In this document: positions 17,621 through 26,967 of the stretch, piece after piece | Numbering within the stretch: the first letter of the stretch is position 1 | How the letters are laid out: each line of letters starts with the position of its first letter | NCBI RefSeq assembly: GCF_025821625.1 | Contig: NZ_JACKSH010000184.1 | Coordinates: 1-46,815 of the forward strand | Reading direction: 5' to 3' | DNA: 46,815 bases | Origin: Mycolicibacterium pyrenivorans | Lineage (GTDB): Bacteria; Actinomycetota; Actinomycetes; Mycobacteriales; Mycobacteriaceae | Translations under genes and position numbers: made by a program | Notes under the pieces: generated by a model | Told to the model about the DNA's origin: nothing | Database searches by the model: none | Seen by the model: only the letters and a program-made list of their open reading frames with translations

Positions 17621-18419
17621 GGCGACAGTCTATCCCCTGTCAGCAAATAGACGGCGGCGACCCGCCGCGACCGAGCTCCATTCTGGCGCAAATAGTCGCA
17701 GACCGGCCGGGAATTCCGTCGCAACAGACTCCCCATCGACTGAAACGGCGATACCGCAACGACATTCCCCACCACCCCTGGCGGGCGATGCAAGGTATGC
17801 CGTCGCATCCCGAAAGGTGAAGCCCTGCAGGGCTAATATCGTACGCGTCGTGGCGTATTGCTGGCATGGGGCCGGCAGCTGATTGATCGTCCTCAAGCGG
17901 TCAGACGCGAACCATCCCTTTTGGTGCCGAAAGCGATTGGCTAAAGATTCTTTTGAGTCAGGTCGGCTAGCTGCGCCGAGCACACCACGATGTACGCCCG
18001 TCCTCACACGGTGCTCGCCGCAGGACGCACCGTTGACCACATAGGTCAAGCGGGACTGCTGCCGCCGGCGTCACTCGCCAGGCGCGGCCGAGCTGAGGAT
18101 CGCGACGTTGGTGAGCGGCTTCAATCTGGTGATCTGGCGGGGGAGGAGTCGCGTTCCCCGCCAGATCCTTGCCGCGGGTGACCGGACCCCGCAATGCAAT
18201 CTGGTTATCGCCACGAGCCGGCGAACTGTTAGCAACGTGAGGAAGATTGGTCTGCCGAGGGCAGCACAACTTCTGCGGACGCGCTCATCCGCGCGCAGCG
18301 GGCGGACTTCGGGCCTGTGATGCTAGATGCTGAACTGGAGCGAAGACTGACTCGATTGCGTGGCAGGGTCGTCGAGGTGCGGTATATCGGCGTCATTGCC
18401 GGAGGTCGGCACCTGTGCG
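17621..18419. other. Long gene-free stretch with one strong stem-loop
   Basis: About 800 bases between the amidase and the lgt promoter. Frames on both strands lack family signatures. The only structure seen is the inverted repeat at 18131-18167. Confidence 0.45.
18131..18167. terminator. Perfect 12-bp stem-loop
   Basis: GATCTGGCGGGG (18131-18142) and CCCCGCCAGATC (18156-18167) form a perfect stem with a 13-base loop and no T-run. Such U-less hairpins can terminate transcription in mycobacteria, but no gene ends nearby, so it may instead be a mobile-element end or an RNA element. Confidence 0.35.
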
Positions 18420-18438
18420 GTACTATTCAGCGTAGTAG
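18420..18438 (+). promoter_or_regulatory. 19-bp BlaI-like dyad before lgt
   Basis: GTACTATTCAGCGTAGTAG fits STAC-N11-GTAG and lies about 120 bp before the lgt start. Confidence 0.5.
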
Positions 18439-18560
18439 ACAAAGTAGGCCGCCCGCGCGCGTGCCGAACCCACTGAGCCCGAACACGAGTGATGGCGGTA
18501 GCGGAGTAAGTCTGTCCTGATTGAGACGTCAACCGTCGCTGCCGCGCCGCAGAGGCTGCC

Positions 18561-19595
18561 GTGACCACTCTGGTCGCTTCCTTCCCCAGTCCGCCCCAGG
18601 GGGTATGGCGTCTTGGCCCACTGCCGATCCGGGCGTACGCGATGTTCATCATCGCCGGCATCGTCGCCGCCCTGCTGATAGGGAACCGCCGCTGGATCGC
18701 CCGGGGCGGCGAACCGGGCGTCGTCTATGACGTCGCGATATGGGCCATACCGTTTGGGTTGATAGGTGGCCGGCTCTATCACGTGATCACCGACTGTCGC
18801 ACCTACTTTGGGGACGACGGTCTTGGGTGGGCCGCCACATTGAGGATCTGGGACGGCGGCCTGGGCATCTGGGCGCGGTGGCGTTCGGTGGCGTCGGCGC
18901 ATGGATCGGCTGCCGGCGACGCGGCATTCCGTTGCCCGCCTTCGGCGACGCCGTTGCGCCGGGCATTGTGCTGGCCCAGGCTATTGGCCGCATCGGCAAC
19001 TACTTCAACCAAGAGCTCTACGGCAGGCCCACAGACCTGCCGTGGGGCTTGGAGATTTACTACCGCCGTGAGCCGTCGGGCATCGTCGACGTGCATTCGG
19101 TCGACGGTGTGTCGACAGGTCCAGTCAGCGCAGGTCGTGCATCCCACCTTCCTCTATGAGTCGCTGTGGAACGTCGTGGTCTTCGGCATGCTGAGTTGGG
19201 TCGATCGCCGATTCAGAATCGGCCATGGACGGCTGTTCGCGCTTTATGTCGCCGGCTACTGTGTCGGCCGGTTCTTCGTCGAGTTGATGCGCAGCGACGC
19301 GGCGACCCAAATTGCCGGCATCCGGATCAATTCATTTACCGCCACGGTGGTATTGATCGGCGCCCTCATCTACTTCTTCATCGCGTCGAAGGGTCGCGAG
19401 GACCTCGCGATCAGTGCAACAGGCGAAGCCGAGGCGACGCGGGATGCTGCGGTAGGTCGTGACGATGCCGCCGCGCGGGCCGACAGCGGCGTGGATTCAG
19501 GCGACGCGACGCCCGCGGACAAAGGGCTCACATCAGGCAACGCGAGAACGCCCGATAACGACCGCAACAGCCAGAGCGAGAAACCTGATGGATAG
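18561..19595 (+). pseudogene. lgt: Prolipoprotein diacylglyceryl transferase with two compensating frameshifts
   Basis: Lgt attaches diacylglycerol to lipobox Cys. The N-terminus (LGPLPIRAYAMFIIAGIVAA, IPFGLIGGRLYHVITD) and C-terminus (VHPTFLYESLWNVVVFGMLS, GYCVGRFFVELMRSD) are in one frame. The middle (AVAFGGVGAWIGCRRRGIPL, QAIGRIGNYFNQELYGRPTD) is in another. A base is missing near 18872 and one is extra near 19120, so the frame stays open but about 82 residues with the essential RIGNYFNQE core are scrambled. It is inactive as sequenced. An Ala/Asp-rich tail of ~65 residues follows, as in mycobacterial Lgt. Confidence 0.85.
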
Positions 19596-19874
19596 GGATT
19601 CCTCAGTTACTGCATGCTTAGCAGGGCCAAGTATCCAGTCGGGCCTCGCTTCGCCAAGTCAGCAATCGCCGCCGGCGTCTAATTCGGCGATCGCCTTGAT
19701 CACCGAAGACAAAGCGCTGGGATTCCGCTCCAGCCTGGCCTTGCGGTCTGGGATATTGCTTACGGGCGAACGTACGGCAGACGGCGGCTGGTATGACAAG
19801 TCAGGGGAACGGCCGTCGCTCCGCGCGGCAACCCGGCTGGACAGCGGCCACTGACCTCGTAACCTAACCGTGCC

Positions 19875-19893
19875 CTACGTATCTGATACGTAC
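19875..19893 (+). promoter_or_regulatory. 19-bp BlaI-like dyad before the RipA-like remnant
   Basis: CTACGTATCTGATACGTAC contains the perfect palindrome TACGTAT-CTG-ATACGTA (19876-19892) and lies 65 bp before ATG 19958. Confidence 0.65.
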
Positions 19894-19957
19894 TTTCATA
19901 CTTCACCGAACGTTGCCGCTGTTGCGACTTTGCCTGTGTTTGAGGCCCGTTCGCGCG

Positions 19958-20802
19958 ATGGGTAAACGGCTCGCCTGCCTCCTGGCAGCTATCGGCGTTC
20001 TCGCTGCGCTTCTCGCGACCGACGTGAGGGCTGATCCGGCGGCCGATGCGCTCGCCGAACTCACCGAACTGTCGCGTCTTGCTGAGCAGACCACAGAGCA
20101 GATGCACTCCGCGCAAATCGACCTCGACGAAAAGCTCTCCGCCCAGCTGGTCGCGGAGAATGAGGCGGCCGCCGATCGCGTGGCCGTCGATGCAACGTCG
20201 GCCGATCTGGCGAAGTATCAGGCTGCAGTCGATAAGTTGGCCGCGGCTGCATACATGGGTGGCCGTACCGACACCTTGGCGGCGGCACTGACGGCGACGT
20301 CTCCGCAGGAACTCATCGAACAGCTGGCGATTCAGAAGACGGTTGCATCGGAGCTGACAGTGCAGATGGCCGCGTTCCGATCGGCGAGTGCGCGCGCCGC
20401 CACCGCCGCGGACCGGTCTGCAAAGTCCGCAGTACAAGCACGGACTGGGCCGATGAGGCCGCGGCAGTGCGAACCGACCTTGAGGCCAAACAGCGTCGAA
20501 TGCAGGAGCAGATTGCTGCGGCGCTACCGGTCCGGATGCGTTCGATTGCTCAGGGTTGATCAAGTGGGCGTTCCTGCAGAGCGGGAAGTCGTTGCCCCGG
20601 TCGAGTCAGGCGCTTGCTCAGGGCGGGCAGTCGGTGGCCACCTCTGATCTTCAACCCGGTGACATTGTGACTTTCTATGACGATGTCTCTCACGCGGGTA
20701 TGTACATCGGTGACGGGATGATGGTCCATGCATCGACCTACGGAACGCCGGTGAAGGTCGCGCCGATTTCCTGCACCGATTCATAACGTCCGGCGGTACT
20801 AG
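19958..20802 (+). pseudogene. RipA/NlpC-P60-like endopeptidase, frameshifted and internally deleted
   Basis: ATG 19958 gives a signal peptide (MGKRLACLLAAIGVLAALLA) and a coiled-coil region (LAEQTTEQMHSAQIDLDEKL, LIEQLAIQKTVASEL). The frame shifts near 20447 to TDWADEAAAVRTDLEAKQRR. After IAAALP it shifts again to GPDAFDCSGLIKWAFLQSGK, with the linker and first NlpC/P60 motif missing. Near 20772 it shifts once more to PIHNVRRY and stop 20800-20802. The catalytic DCSG and HAGMYIG segments survive, but the gene is decayed. Confidence 0.75.
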
Positions 20803-21063
20803 AACTAGGCCGCCCTAGGCGACGTTTGCGCAGTCCTTGCAAACGCGCGGCCGGTGGCACACAGTCCACTCGCAGAACGCGTCGATGTGTGCGACGTTCA
20901 GCGTCGAGTCGAGGACACGAGACGATGCGCTCCGCGGGGGCCGGATCGGGCAGGATGGCCCGCTGGTCCGTGGTAGCGACATGTGTGAGCGCGCGGTCCT
21001 CCGACCTGACGGGTTCCTGTGGGCGAGGTGGCTGGCTCTCGGGCGGGTCTTCTGCCCGTGCTT
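20803..21063. other. Intergenic stretch, nothing recognised
   Basis: About 260 bases between the convergent RipA-like remnant and the Asp-box lipoprotein remnant. No gene or clear hairpin is seen. Confidence 0.4.
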
Positions 21064-21908
21064 CTATTCGACAGCGGTGAGGACGTTCACCGTGGTTCCG
21101 TCGTCGGTGGAGGTGTAGATGGCGGTATCTGTGGCGATGTAGACCTGGCCGTCGCCAGCGGTGAGAAGGGCTTGAGGTTTGGCGTTCAGGGTGTGTCGTG
21201 GCTGCCAGGTCTGCCCGTTGTCGGTGCTGGTGTAGAGGCTTCTTCGAGGTCGATTCCGAGGAGGGGACCGCGCTCGGGCCAGCTGACGAGTACCAGTGCC
21301 GGTGCACTGTTGACTGCGGCGAATGTCATTGCGCCGTCGTTGCTTCGGAGGAGCCCTTGGCGTGTGGTCGCGAGGATCTCATCGGCGTCCGCGGGTGATA
21401 CTGCGAGGTCAGAGGCAGGGATTTGTGCTCGCCGCTGCCAGGACTGCTGATCGAGGCTGACCATCACCGTGCCCGACTGGCTGTCGTGGCCGTAGACCCG
21501 TCCGTGGCGGTACTCGAGTGCGTGAAAGTCGGCGCTGCCGTGCAGCGACACATTTTCCCAGGATTGGCCGGCGTCGCTGCTTTTGATGAGGCCTAGGTGT
21601 GGCGGTTGTTGACGGTCGGCCGGATCGGGGTGGCCGCTGGCCAAGAATTCGTCGGGCCCGGTGATGGTGAAGCCCATGAAGTCCTGGATGAGATCGCCGA
21701 CTCGTTGTGGCGCCTGATCGCGCTCTACCGTGTAGAGGCCGTAATGAGTTGCCACGTAGAGGGTGTCATCGGTCGGATTGATACCGAGGCCGTGGATGTG
21801 CACCATGCCCGGCACAATTGCGGGCGGTGTGCTGTCGGGGGCATTCGACGAGCACGCTGCGGCCAGGGCTCCGGTCAGTATTGCGGCGACGAGTCTACGG
21901 AGCTGCAC
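21064..21908 (-). pseudogene. Asp-box/beta-propeller-type exported lipoprotein, frameshifted near its 3' end
   Basis: From GTG 21908 (GGAAGGGG upstream) the protein has a lipobox (ILTGALAAACSS) and repeated Asp-box motifs (SSDAGQSWENV, SNDGAMTFAAV), as in the F510_1955-type glycosylhydrolase-like family. Near 21243 the frame breaks. The next frame continues SLYTSTDNGQTWQPRHTLNA and YTSTDDGTTVNVL to a stop at 21064-21066, completing the propeller repeats. As sequenced, the last ~60 residues are replaced. The longer start at 21947 would place the operator inside the gene. Confidence 0.7.
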
Positions 21909-21934
21909 ACTGACCCCTTCCGGTCGCGAACCAT

Positions 21935-21953
21935 CTACGTAGTGCAATAGTAG
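21935..21953 (-). promoter_or_regulatory. 19-bp BlaI-like dyad before the Asp-box lipoprotein
   Basis: CTACGTAGTGCAATAGTAG lies within the longer perfect arms CCATCTAC (21931-21938) and GTAGATGG (21950-21957), just upstream of GTG 21908. Confidence 0.65.
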
Positions 21954-22029
21954 ATGGTGGCACGGGGCAACGGCGCGACGCTGGTTCGCGGCCCTGGGCG
22001 GCGCTGCGGGTACCGGCGGGTCGGTGGGG

Positions 22030-22048
22030 CGTCTTCATCAAATCTTCA
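22030..22048 (+). promoter_or_regulatory. CopR-like direct-repeat box before the DUF305 gene
   Basis: CGTCTTCATCAAATCTTCA holds two TCTTCA hexamers 11 bp apart. The reverse complement, TGAAGATTTGATGAAGACG, is the best match in the window to the Corynebacterium CopR site. It lies about 110 bp before ATG 22159. Confidence 0.7.
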
Positions 22049-22158
22049 TCGGAACACGAACCGACCCATACTCGGATTCTTGAGGCTGGACCGAGGCGGC
22101 GAGAGCGCTTGCCGTGTGGACGACTGGTGTGCCGAAGTTGTATGAGAAAGGATGTGCG

Positions 22159-22848
22159 ATGCAGCACAAGCGATTCGGATTTGGGTTTGCGGCGTTAGCG
22201 GCGTCGGCCCTGGTCATCAGTGCCTGTTCGAATGCGACAACGGACTCTCAGCCATCGGCCAGCAGCACCTCGGCGGCAGCATCGGCGTCGCCGGGTGCTG
22301 CCAGCAGCGACGCTACCCACAACGCCGCTGATGTGCAGTTCGCCCAGGGCATGATTCCTCATCACCAGCAGGCGATCGAGATGAGCGACATGCTTCTGGG
22401 CAAGCAAGGCATCGATCCCGAGGTAATTTCGCTGGCGAACGACATCAAGAACGCTCAAGGCCCGGAGATCGAGAAGATGCGGGGCTGGCTGCAGGAGTGG
22501 GGAGTGTCGTCCTCGCCTGCTCCTGCGCCGACCAGCACCGCGATGCCTGGTCACAATATGCCCGGCGACCAGATGCCGAGCGGTGACATGGGCGATATGC
22601 CGGGTATGGGCGGCGGTGGCCACGGCATGATGTCGGAAGCCGACATGGCTGCGCTGCAGAACGCGCAGGGTGCGGAGGCGAGCCGACTTTTCTTGACGCA
22701 GATGATTGCCCATCACAAGGGCGCAATCATGATGGCGCAGGAGGAGATTGAGATCGGCCAGTTCCCGGCGGCGGTGGAGATGGCGGAAGCCATTGTGTCC
22801 TCTCAGCAAGCGGAGATCGACACGATGCAGGGGATGCTGGACAAGTAA
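22159..22848 (+). CDS. DUF305 ferritin-like lipoprotein
   Basis: The 229-aa lipoprotein (lipobox SALVISACS) has two DUF305 four-helix repeats with the hallmark VQFAQGMIPHHQQAIEMSDM and FLTQMIAHHKGAIMMAQEEI. They are joined by a Met/His/Gly-rich linker (MPGHNMPGDQMP, MGDMPGMGGGGHGMM) suited to copper binding. DUF305 proteins are frequent in copper-resistance loci. ATG 22159 is preceded by GAAAGG; the upstream frame start at 22114 adds no signal-peptide features. It is intact. Confidence 0.9.
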   Translation: MQHKRFGFGFAALAASALVISACSNATTDSQPSASSTSAAASASPGAASSDATHNAADVQFAQGMIPHHQQAIEMSDMLLGKQGIDPEVISLANDIKNAQGPEIEKMRGWLQEWGVSSSPAPAPTSTAMPGHNMPGDQMPSGDMGDMPGMGGGGHGMMSEADMAALQNAQGAEASRLFLTQMIAHHKGAIMMAQEEIEIGQFPAAVEMAEAIVSSQQAEIDTMQGMLDK

Positions 22849-22867
22849 CAGTTCGGAGGGGCGACGG

Positions 22868-24052
22868 TCAGGTCCGCGCCGAGGCACCCGTAACAGGGAT
22901 GTCGTCGGGGCGTACCTGGGCGACGGGTAAGTCGACGGTGAATGTTGCGCCGGCGCCCAGTCCAGCGCTCGCTACGGAAATGGATCCGCCGTGGGCCTCG
23001 ACCAGCGCTTTGGCGATGGCGAGCCCTAAACCGGCGCCGCCGTGCTCGCGATCGCGGGCGGCGTCGGCGCGATAGAACCGCTCGAACAGCCGGGGGAGGT
23101 GCTCGGGGGCAATCCCTTCACCGGTGTCGGCGACGGCGATCCTCAGCCGGTCACCGTCGCGGACACAGCTGAGTTCGACCGAGCCGCCAGATGGATTGTG
23201 CCGCAGCGCATTGTCCAGCAGGTTTCCCAGGACTTGGGAGAGTCGCTGCTCGTCGGCCCATAGCGGCGGCAGTGTTGTCTGTAGGCGCACGCGTAGCGCA
23301 ACACCTTTGCTGTCGTAGCGTTTGTGCGCCGCGGCGACGCATTGGCGCGCTAAGCGGTCGACGTCAATGGTGGCGTAGGACATGGACACTGAGCTTTCCT
23401 CGGCCTTGGCGAGAGCGGCGACATCATCGGAGAACCGCACCAGCCGGCGGGTCTGGTCGCGTAGCATGGCCGCCGTCTGCGGTGTCAGAGTGCGTACTCC
23501 GTCTTCGAGTGCTTCGATGTAGGCCTCCAGCACCGCGACCGGTGTACGGATCTCGTGCGCCAAGTCTCCGAACAATCGCTGTCGTGTCGACTCAACCGCT
23601 TGGAGCCGGGAAGCCATCTGGTTGAAGGCGGTCGAGAGCGCGTCGAAATCGTCGCCCAGTCGCGGCGGTGACACCCGGATCTCGTAGTTCCCTTGGGCGA
23701 CATCGGTGGCGGCGGAGGCGACTTCGGTGATGGAACGTTGGAGCCGTCGACTGACGTAGAAGCTGACGGCAAGGGCGGCAATCGCCGACACCGCGAGGGC
23801 GCCGCCGATGGACATGACCGTCGCGTAGCCGTAGGCCTCCTCGGCATGTATTTCCTCGGGTGAGTCCGTTGGCACCCCCGCGAGATGAAGATGCTCACGG
23901 AACAGAGGAGGGCCGACGACGGCGGCCACCACCGCGGTCGTGGCGGCCCCAGCTACCAGCACAATGACTTGGGCTGCCAGCAACCGCAGGCCGATACCGG
24001 GTCGGCCCCACCGTCGACGTCGGCGAGCTGTGGCCGCCGACCCGGGAGTCAC
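22868..24052 (-). CDS. Sensor histidine kinase, CopS-like
   Basis: The 394-aa kinase has two membrane helices (about 21-47 and 78-100) flanking a short external loop with FREHLHLAG and EEIHAEEAYGY, whose His residues may bind copper. A HAMP region follows, then the dimerisation helix with phospho-His166 in LAHEIRTP and ATPase boxes GNLLDNALRHN, DTGEGI and GAGLGLAIAK. Its GTG start overlaps the response-regulator stop (GTGA at 24049-24052). Copper sensing is inferred from the neighbours and from the CopR-like boxes; it is not proven by the sequence. Confidence 0.88.
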   Translation of the reverse strand: MTPGSAATARRRRRWGRPGIGLRLLAAQVIVLVAGAATTAVVAAVVGPPLFREHLHLAGVPTDSPEEIHAEEAYGYATVMSIGGALAVSAIAALAVSFYVSRRLQRSITEVASAATDVAQGNYEIRVSPPRLGDDFDALSTAFNQMASRLQAVESTRQRLFGDLAHEIRTPVAVLEAYIEALEDGVRTLTPQTAAMLRDQTRRLVRFSDDVAALAKAEESSVSMSYATIDVDRLARQCVAAAHKRYDSKGVALRVRLQTTLPPLWADEQRLSQVLGNLLDNALRHNPSGGSVELSCVRDGDRLRIAVADTGEGIAPEHLPRLFERFYRADAARDREHGGAGLGLAIAKALVEAHGGSISVASAGLGAGATFTVDLPVAQVRPDDIPVTGASART

Positions 24053-24804
24053 TGTCCCGTTCCCATCCGGTATCCCACCCCTCGCACGGTGGCGATGTAG
24101 CGCGGAGAGGCGGCGTCGTCGCCGAGTTTGCGCCGCAGATGGCCGATGTGGACGTCGACGAGATGCTCGTTGCCGACCCAGGGTCCGTCGCGGACGATTT
24201 CAAGTAGTTGACGGCGGCTCAGTACATTTCCTGGGCGGCCGGAAAGGGCTTCGAGAATGTCGAATTCTGTGCGGGTCAACAAGATTTGTTCGTCGTCGAT
24301 GCGTACCTCGCGGGCGGCGACGTCGATGCTCAGCGCGCCGAAGCGACGCGGTGGCGCGACGTCAATGTCGGCGGTTGCGGTGGCTGATTGCAGGACGCGG
24401 GGCCGACGCAGCATGGCGCGAATGCGCGCGACGAGTTCGCGTGGGCTGAAGGGTTTGGTGATGTAGTCGTCGGCGCCGACAGTGAGGCCGAGGACGGTGT
24501 CGATTTCGGTGTCGCGGGCGGTGAGCATGACGACGTAGGCGTCGGAGAACGTGCGTAGCTGTCTGCAGACTTCCAATCCATCGATGCCGGGCAGGCCGAT
24601 GTCGAGGATGACGACATCGGGGTCGAGGTCGCGGGCGACGGCGATCGCGTCGACGCCGTTGTCGGCCACGACCGCTTCGAACTGCTCGCGTTCGAGATAG
24701 CTGGCCACTACTTCGGCTAGGGGGAGTTCGTCGTCGACGACCAGGGCGCGGTATCCCTTCGCCCTTTCAGGCGGTGTACCCGGGTGGTGGTCCATGGTCA
24801 TCAT
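24049..24804 (-). CDS. OmpR-family response regulator, CopR-like
   Basis: From ATG 24804 (further ATGs at 24801 and 24795) the protein is about 251 aa. The receiver domain has the acidic pair VVDDE, phospho-Asp in VVILDIGLPGIDG and Lys in YITKPFSP. The C-terminal winged helix contains LTRTEFDILEALSGRPGNVL, VDVHIGHLRRKLGDD and YIATVRGVGYRMG. All phosphorylation residues are present. It is divergent from the small gene at 24932, with a CopR-like direct repeat between them, so autoregulation is likely. Confidence 0.92.
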   Translation of the reverse strand: MMTMDHHPGTPPERAKGYRALVVDDELPLAEVVASYLEREQFEAVVADNGVDAIAVARDLDPDVVILDIGLPGIDGLEVCRQLRTFSDAYVVMLTARDTEIDTVLGLTVGADDYITKPFSPRELVARIRAMLRRPRVLQSATATADIDVAPPRRFGALSIDVAAREVRIDDEQILLTRTEFDILEALSGRPGNVLSRRQLLEIVRDGPWVGNEHLVDVHIGHLRRKLGDDAASPRYIATVRGVGYRMGTGQ

Positions 24805-24852
24805 GGTGCCTGCTGATGTGGGTGCGGTGGCGCGCGACTGCCGGAGCGGCGC

Positions 24853-24871
24853 GATCTTCAGCAGATCTTTA
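24853..24871. promoter_or_regulatory. CopR-like direct-repeat box between the regulator and the small gene at 24932
   Basis: CGATCTTCAGCAGATCTTT(A) has TCTTCA and TCTTTA 11 bp apart. It lies about 60 bp from both divergent starts (24804 and 24932). Confidence 0.65.
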
Positions 24872-24931
24872 CGAGACTCATACCGATTGCGTCCTGCGGC
24901 TGGGAGACGCTCAGCATGAAGGAGGGCCTGA

Positions 24932-25133
24932 CATGCGCTTGCTGATGGACGTCTGCCCGGACAGTCTCGGGTGGCAAACGTGGCTGATCCTGTGCGCCGT
25001 CCTTGTCGTGCTGTGGGCCGCCGCCATCGCGGGCGCGACGGCGCTGTTCCACGCTTCTGGGCGGCCGTCCCGCAGCCGGCGGCGGGAGGCACTGCAGGAG
25101 ACTGTGCGCAGCGGCCACACCGGAGCGGACTGA
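24932..25133 (+). CDS. Small single-helix membrane protein, paralogue of the 2310 product
   Basis: The 66-aa protein starts MRLLMDVCPDSLGWQTWLIL, with one helix at about 15-40 and a basic tail (LFHASGRPSRSRRREAL). The organisation (Trp before the helix, LF..SGR after it) matches the protein at 2310-2525, and both are next to CopR-like boxes. ATG 24932 is preceded by GAAGGAGG. The function is unknown. Confidence 0.65.
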
Positions 25134-25175
25134 CTGGTCAGCGACGCGGCGGACGTAGCGCTCCCCGGGAAAGTG

Positions 25176-26585
25176 TCAGTATTCGATCAAGCGCGTGACG
25201 TAGGGCGTCATGCCGGAGCTGCGTACGGGTGAGATTTTGACTACTGACCCGGTGTAGGGGGCTTCGAGCATCATGCCGTCGCCGAGGTACATGGCTTCGT
25301 GCTGGCTGGCGTTGGGGCCGTAGAAGATGAGATCCCCGCGCTGCATCTGCGATGACGGTACTTTGCGGCCGGCGTTGTACTGAGAGCCGGAGTAGTGGTC
25401 GAGTTTGATGCCTACGCCTGCGAAGGCGTAGAGCATGAGGCCGGAGCAGTCGAAGCCGACGGTGTTGGCTCCTTGATCGATTCCCCGAGAGGGCCCGTTG
25501 GCGTTGCCGCCGCCCCAGGAGTAGGGGACGCCGAGTTGCGACATGGCTCGTCGGATCACGAATTCAGAGGCTTGGCGGCCGTACAGGCGGGGGATGCGTC
25601 CGTTGGTGATTCCGGGATCTGCGGCGGCGGTCGCGGGGGAGAGGATGCCGAGTTTGACGAGGAAGTTTCGGCCCATGTCGGCGGTGAGTTGCAGCGAGGT
25701 CGCCATGATTTTGAGGACGGCGTTGATGATGGCTATCGGATCGCCGGCCACATTGGCACTGGGCACCATCGGCAGTGTGGTGTCCCACTGGCCGGCGCCC
25801 GAGCTGTCTGCCGGTGCCGGACTGGTGCGGTCCCATTGGCCGCTCGGCGGGACTGCGGCGCCGGGTTGCGCGGCCGTGGGCTGGTGTGCGGTAGCTGCTA
25901 CCGGTCGGGCAGTAGTCAGTCGGGTTTGTGCGGAGTCGCGTTCGGCGGCCAACCGGGTCAGGTCGGACTGTTGATCGGTGAATGCGCGTTGCGCGCCAAC
26001 GAGTTCGGTGACTGCGGCGTCCTGTCGCCGTTGCGCTTCGGCCGCTGCTGCGTCGGCGTCCAGCCGGGCCTGCTTGGCGGCCGAGAGTTGGTTGGCGCGT
26101 TCAGTCTGGCTTCGGCGAAGATCGTCTTTGACCCTGCCGAAAGCAAGGAGATAGGTCTGCTGCGTCGAGGCTGCCGAGAGGATGTCTTCAGGGCTGCTTG
26201 CCAGCGGCAGCGCGCGGGAGGGACCGTTCATGTAGCTGGAGGCGGCGAAATCGTCGAACCGCTGCTGCGTGGCGTCGATGGCGGTCTGGCTGTCGACGAG
26301 TGCTTTCTCGCTGTCTTCGAGTGTGCGGTGCGCCTCGGTGACCGCCTGGCGGGCGGTGGCAAGCTCCACCAGGGTCCGATTGACGCTCTCCTGTTTGTGT
26401 TGGATGTCCGCGCCGATATCGGCGACGTGCTGGTTGGCTTCGGCAACGGCAGCGACAAGTCCTGCGACCGTTTCGTTGTCACCATCAGGTTCGCTTCCGT
26501 GGCCGGCCGTTGCGATGCCCGAGGTGTGAAGCACCAGCACCGCAAAAATCACCCCGGTGGTGAGAAGTGAAGTGAGGCGCCGCAT
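25176..26585 (-). CDS. ripA: RipA-like peptidoglycan endopeptidase (NlpC/P60)
   Basis: The ~469-aa secreted protein has a signal peptide, long coiled coils (about 45-230), a Pro/Ala linker and a C-terminal NlpC/P60 domain. The domain reads FVIRRAMSQLGVPYSWGGG, TVGFDCSGLMLYAFAG, SQHEAMYLGDGMMLEAPYTG. Cys about 380, His about 429 and Glu about 441 correspond to the M. tuberculosis RipA triad Cys383/His432/Glu444. It cleaves stem peptides during division. ATG 26585 is preferred (AGGAG five bases upstream) to TTG 26588. Two adjacent 19-bp dyads lie at 26673-26706. Confidence 0.92.
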   Translation of the reverse strand: MRRLTSLLTTGVIFAVLVLHTSGIATAGHGSEPDGDNETVAGLVAAVAEANQHVADIGADIQHKQESVNRTLVELATARQAVTEAHRTLEDSEKALVDSQTAIDATQQRFDDFAASSYMNGPSRALPLASSPEDILSAASTQQTYLLAFGRVKDDLRRSQTERANQLSAAKQARLDADAAAAEAQRRQDAAVTELVGAQRAFTDQQSDLTRLAAERDSAQTRLTTARPVAATAHQPTAAQPGAAVPPSGQWDRTSPAPADSSGAGQWDTTLPMVPSANVAGDPIAIINAVLKIMATSLQLTADMGRNFLVKLGILSPATAAADPGITNGRIPRLYGRQASEFVIRRAMSQLGVPYSWGGGNANGPSRGIDQGANTVGFDCSGLMLYAFAGVGIKLDHYSGSQYNAGRKVPSSQMQRGDLIFYGPNASQHEAMYLGDGMMLEAPYTGSVVKISPVRSSGMTPYVTRLIEY

Positions 26586-26672
26586 CAATTCTCCTGTGGG
26601 TGGCTGCCGGTAGCCGCGAGTCGGGCAGGGCGGTGCGCCGACGTGCCATGTCGGACGATCTACAAGCTATGA

Positions 26673-26706
26673 GTACGAAGTTGATCAGTACGTAGTCGGA
26701 ACGTAC
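26673..26706. promoter_or_regulatory. Two adjacent 19-bp BlaI-like dyads between ripA and blaI copy 2
   Basis: GTACGAAGTTGATCAGTAC (26673-26691) and GTACGTAGTCGGAACGTAC (26688-26706) overlap by one half-site and both fit STAC-N11-GTAS. They lie about 90 bp upstream of ripA and 260 bp upstream of blaI. Confidence 0.6.
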
Positions 26707-26967
26707 ATCACTGCGGCATCAGGAGAAACACCTGTCACAGTCACAACTCGGTAACACCTGACCAACCGGCGGCATTTGCTGTTGACTCGACGGGTCGGTG
26801 CCATCGGCTGGATCAGGAGTGGGCACGCCGGGGCGGGATCGATATCAGTGGCGTAGCCGCGGTGAGGTCCCCGGCATTTGGGCTGTTGGCGGCTACATTG
26901 GGAGGCTGCAGGGTGCCGCGCTGTGCGCATCGGCCACCTCGTCAGAGCGGGGCAGGAGTTGCGGCGG

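Noticed and set aside
17630..18049. 139-aa minus-strand frame upstream of the amidase
   Set aside because: No signature, no ribosome site, mixed composition; probably chance.
18317..18520. 67-aa plus-strand frame upstream of lgt
   Set aside because: It overlaps the dyad at 18420 that fits a promoter for lgt, and shows no family.
25395..26570. 391-aa plus-strand frame opposite ripA
   Set aside because: It is long only because of GC skew; the minus strand encodes a full RipA with signal peptide and catalytic triad.
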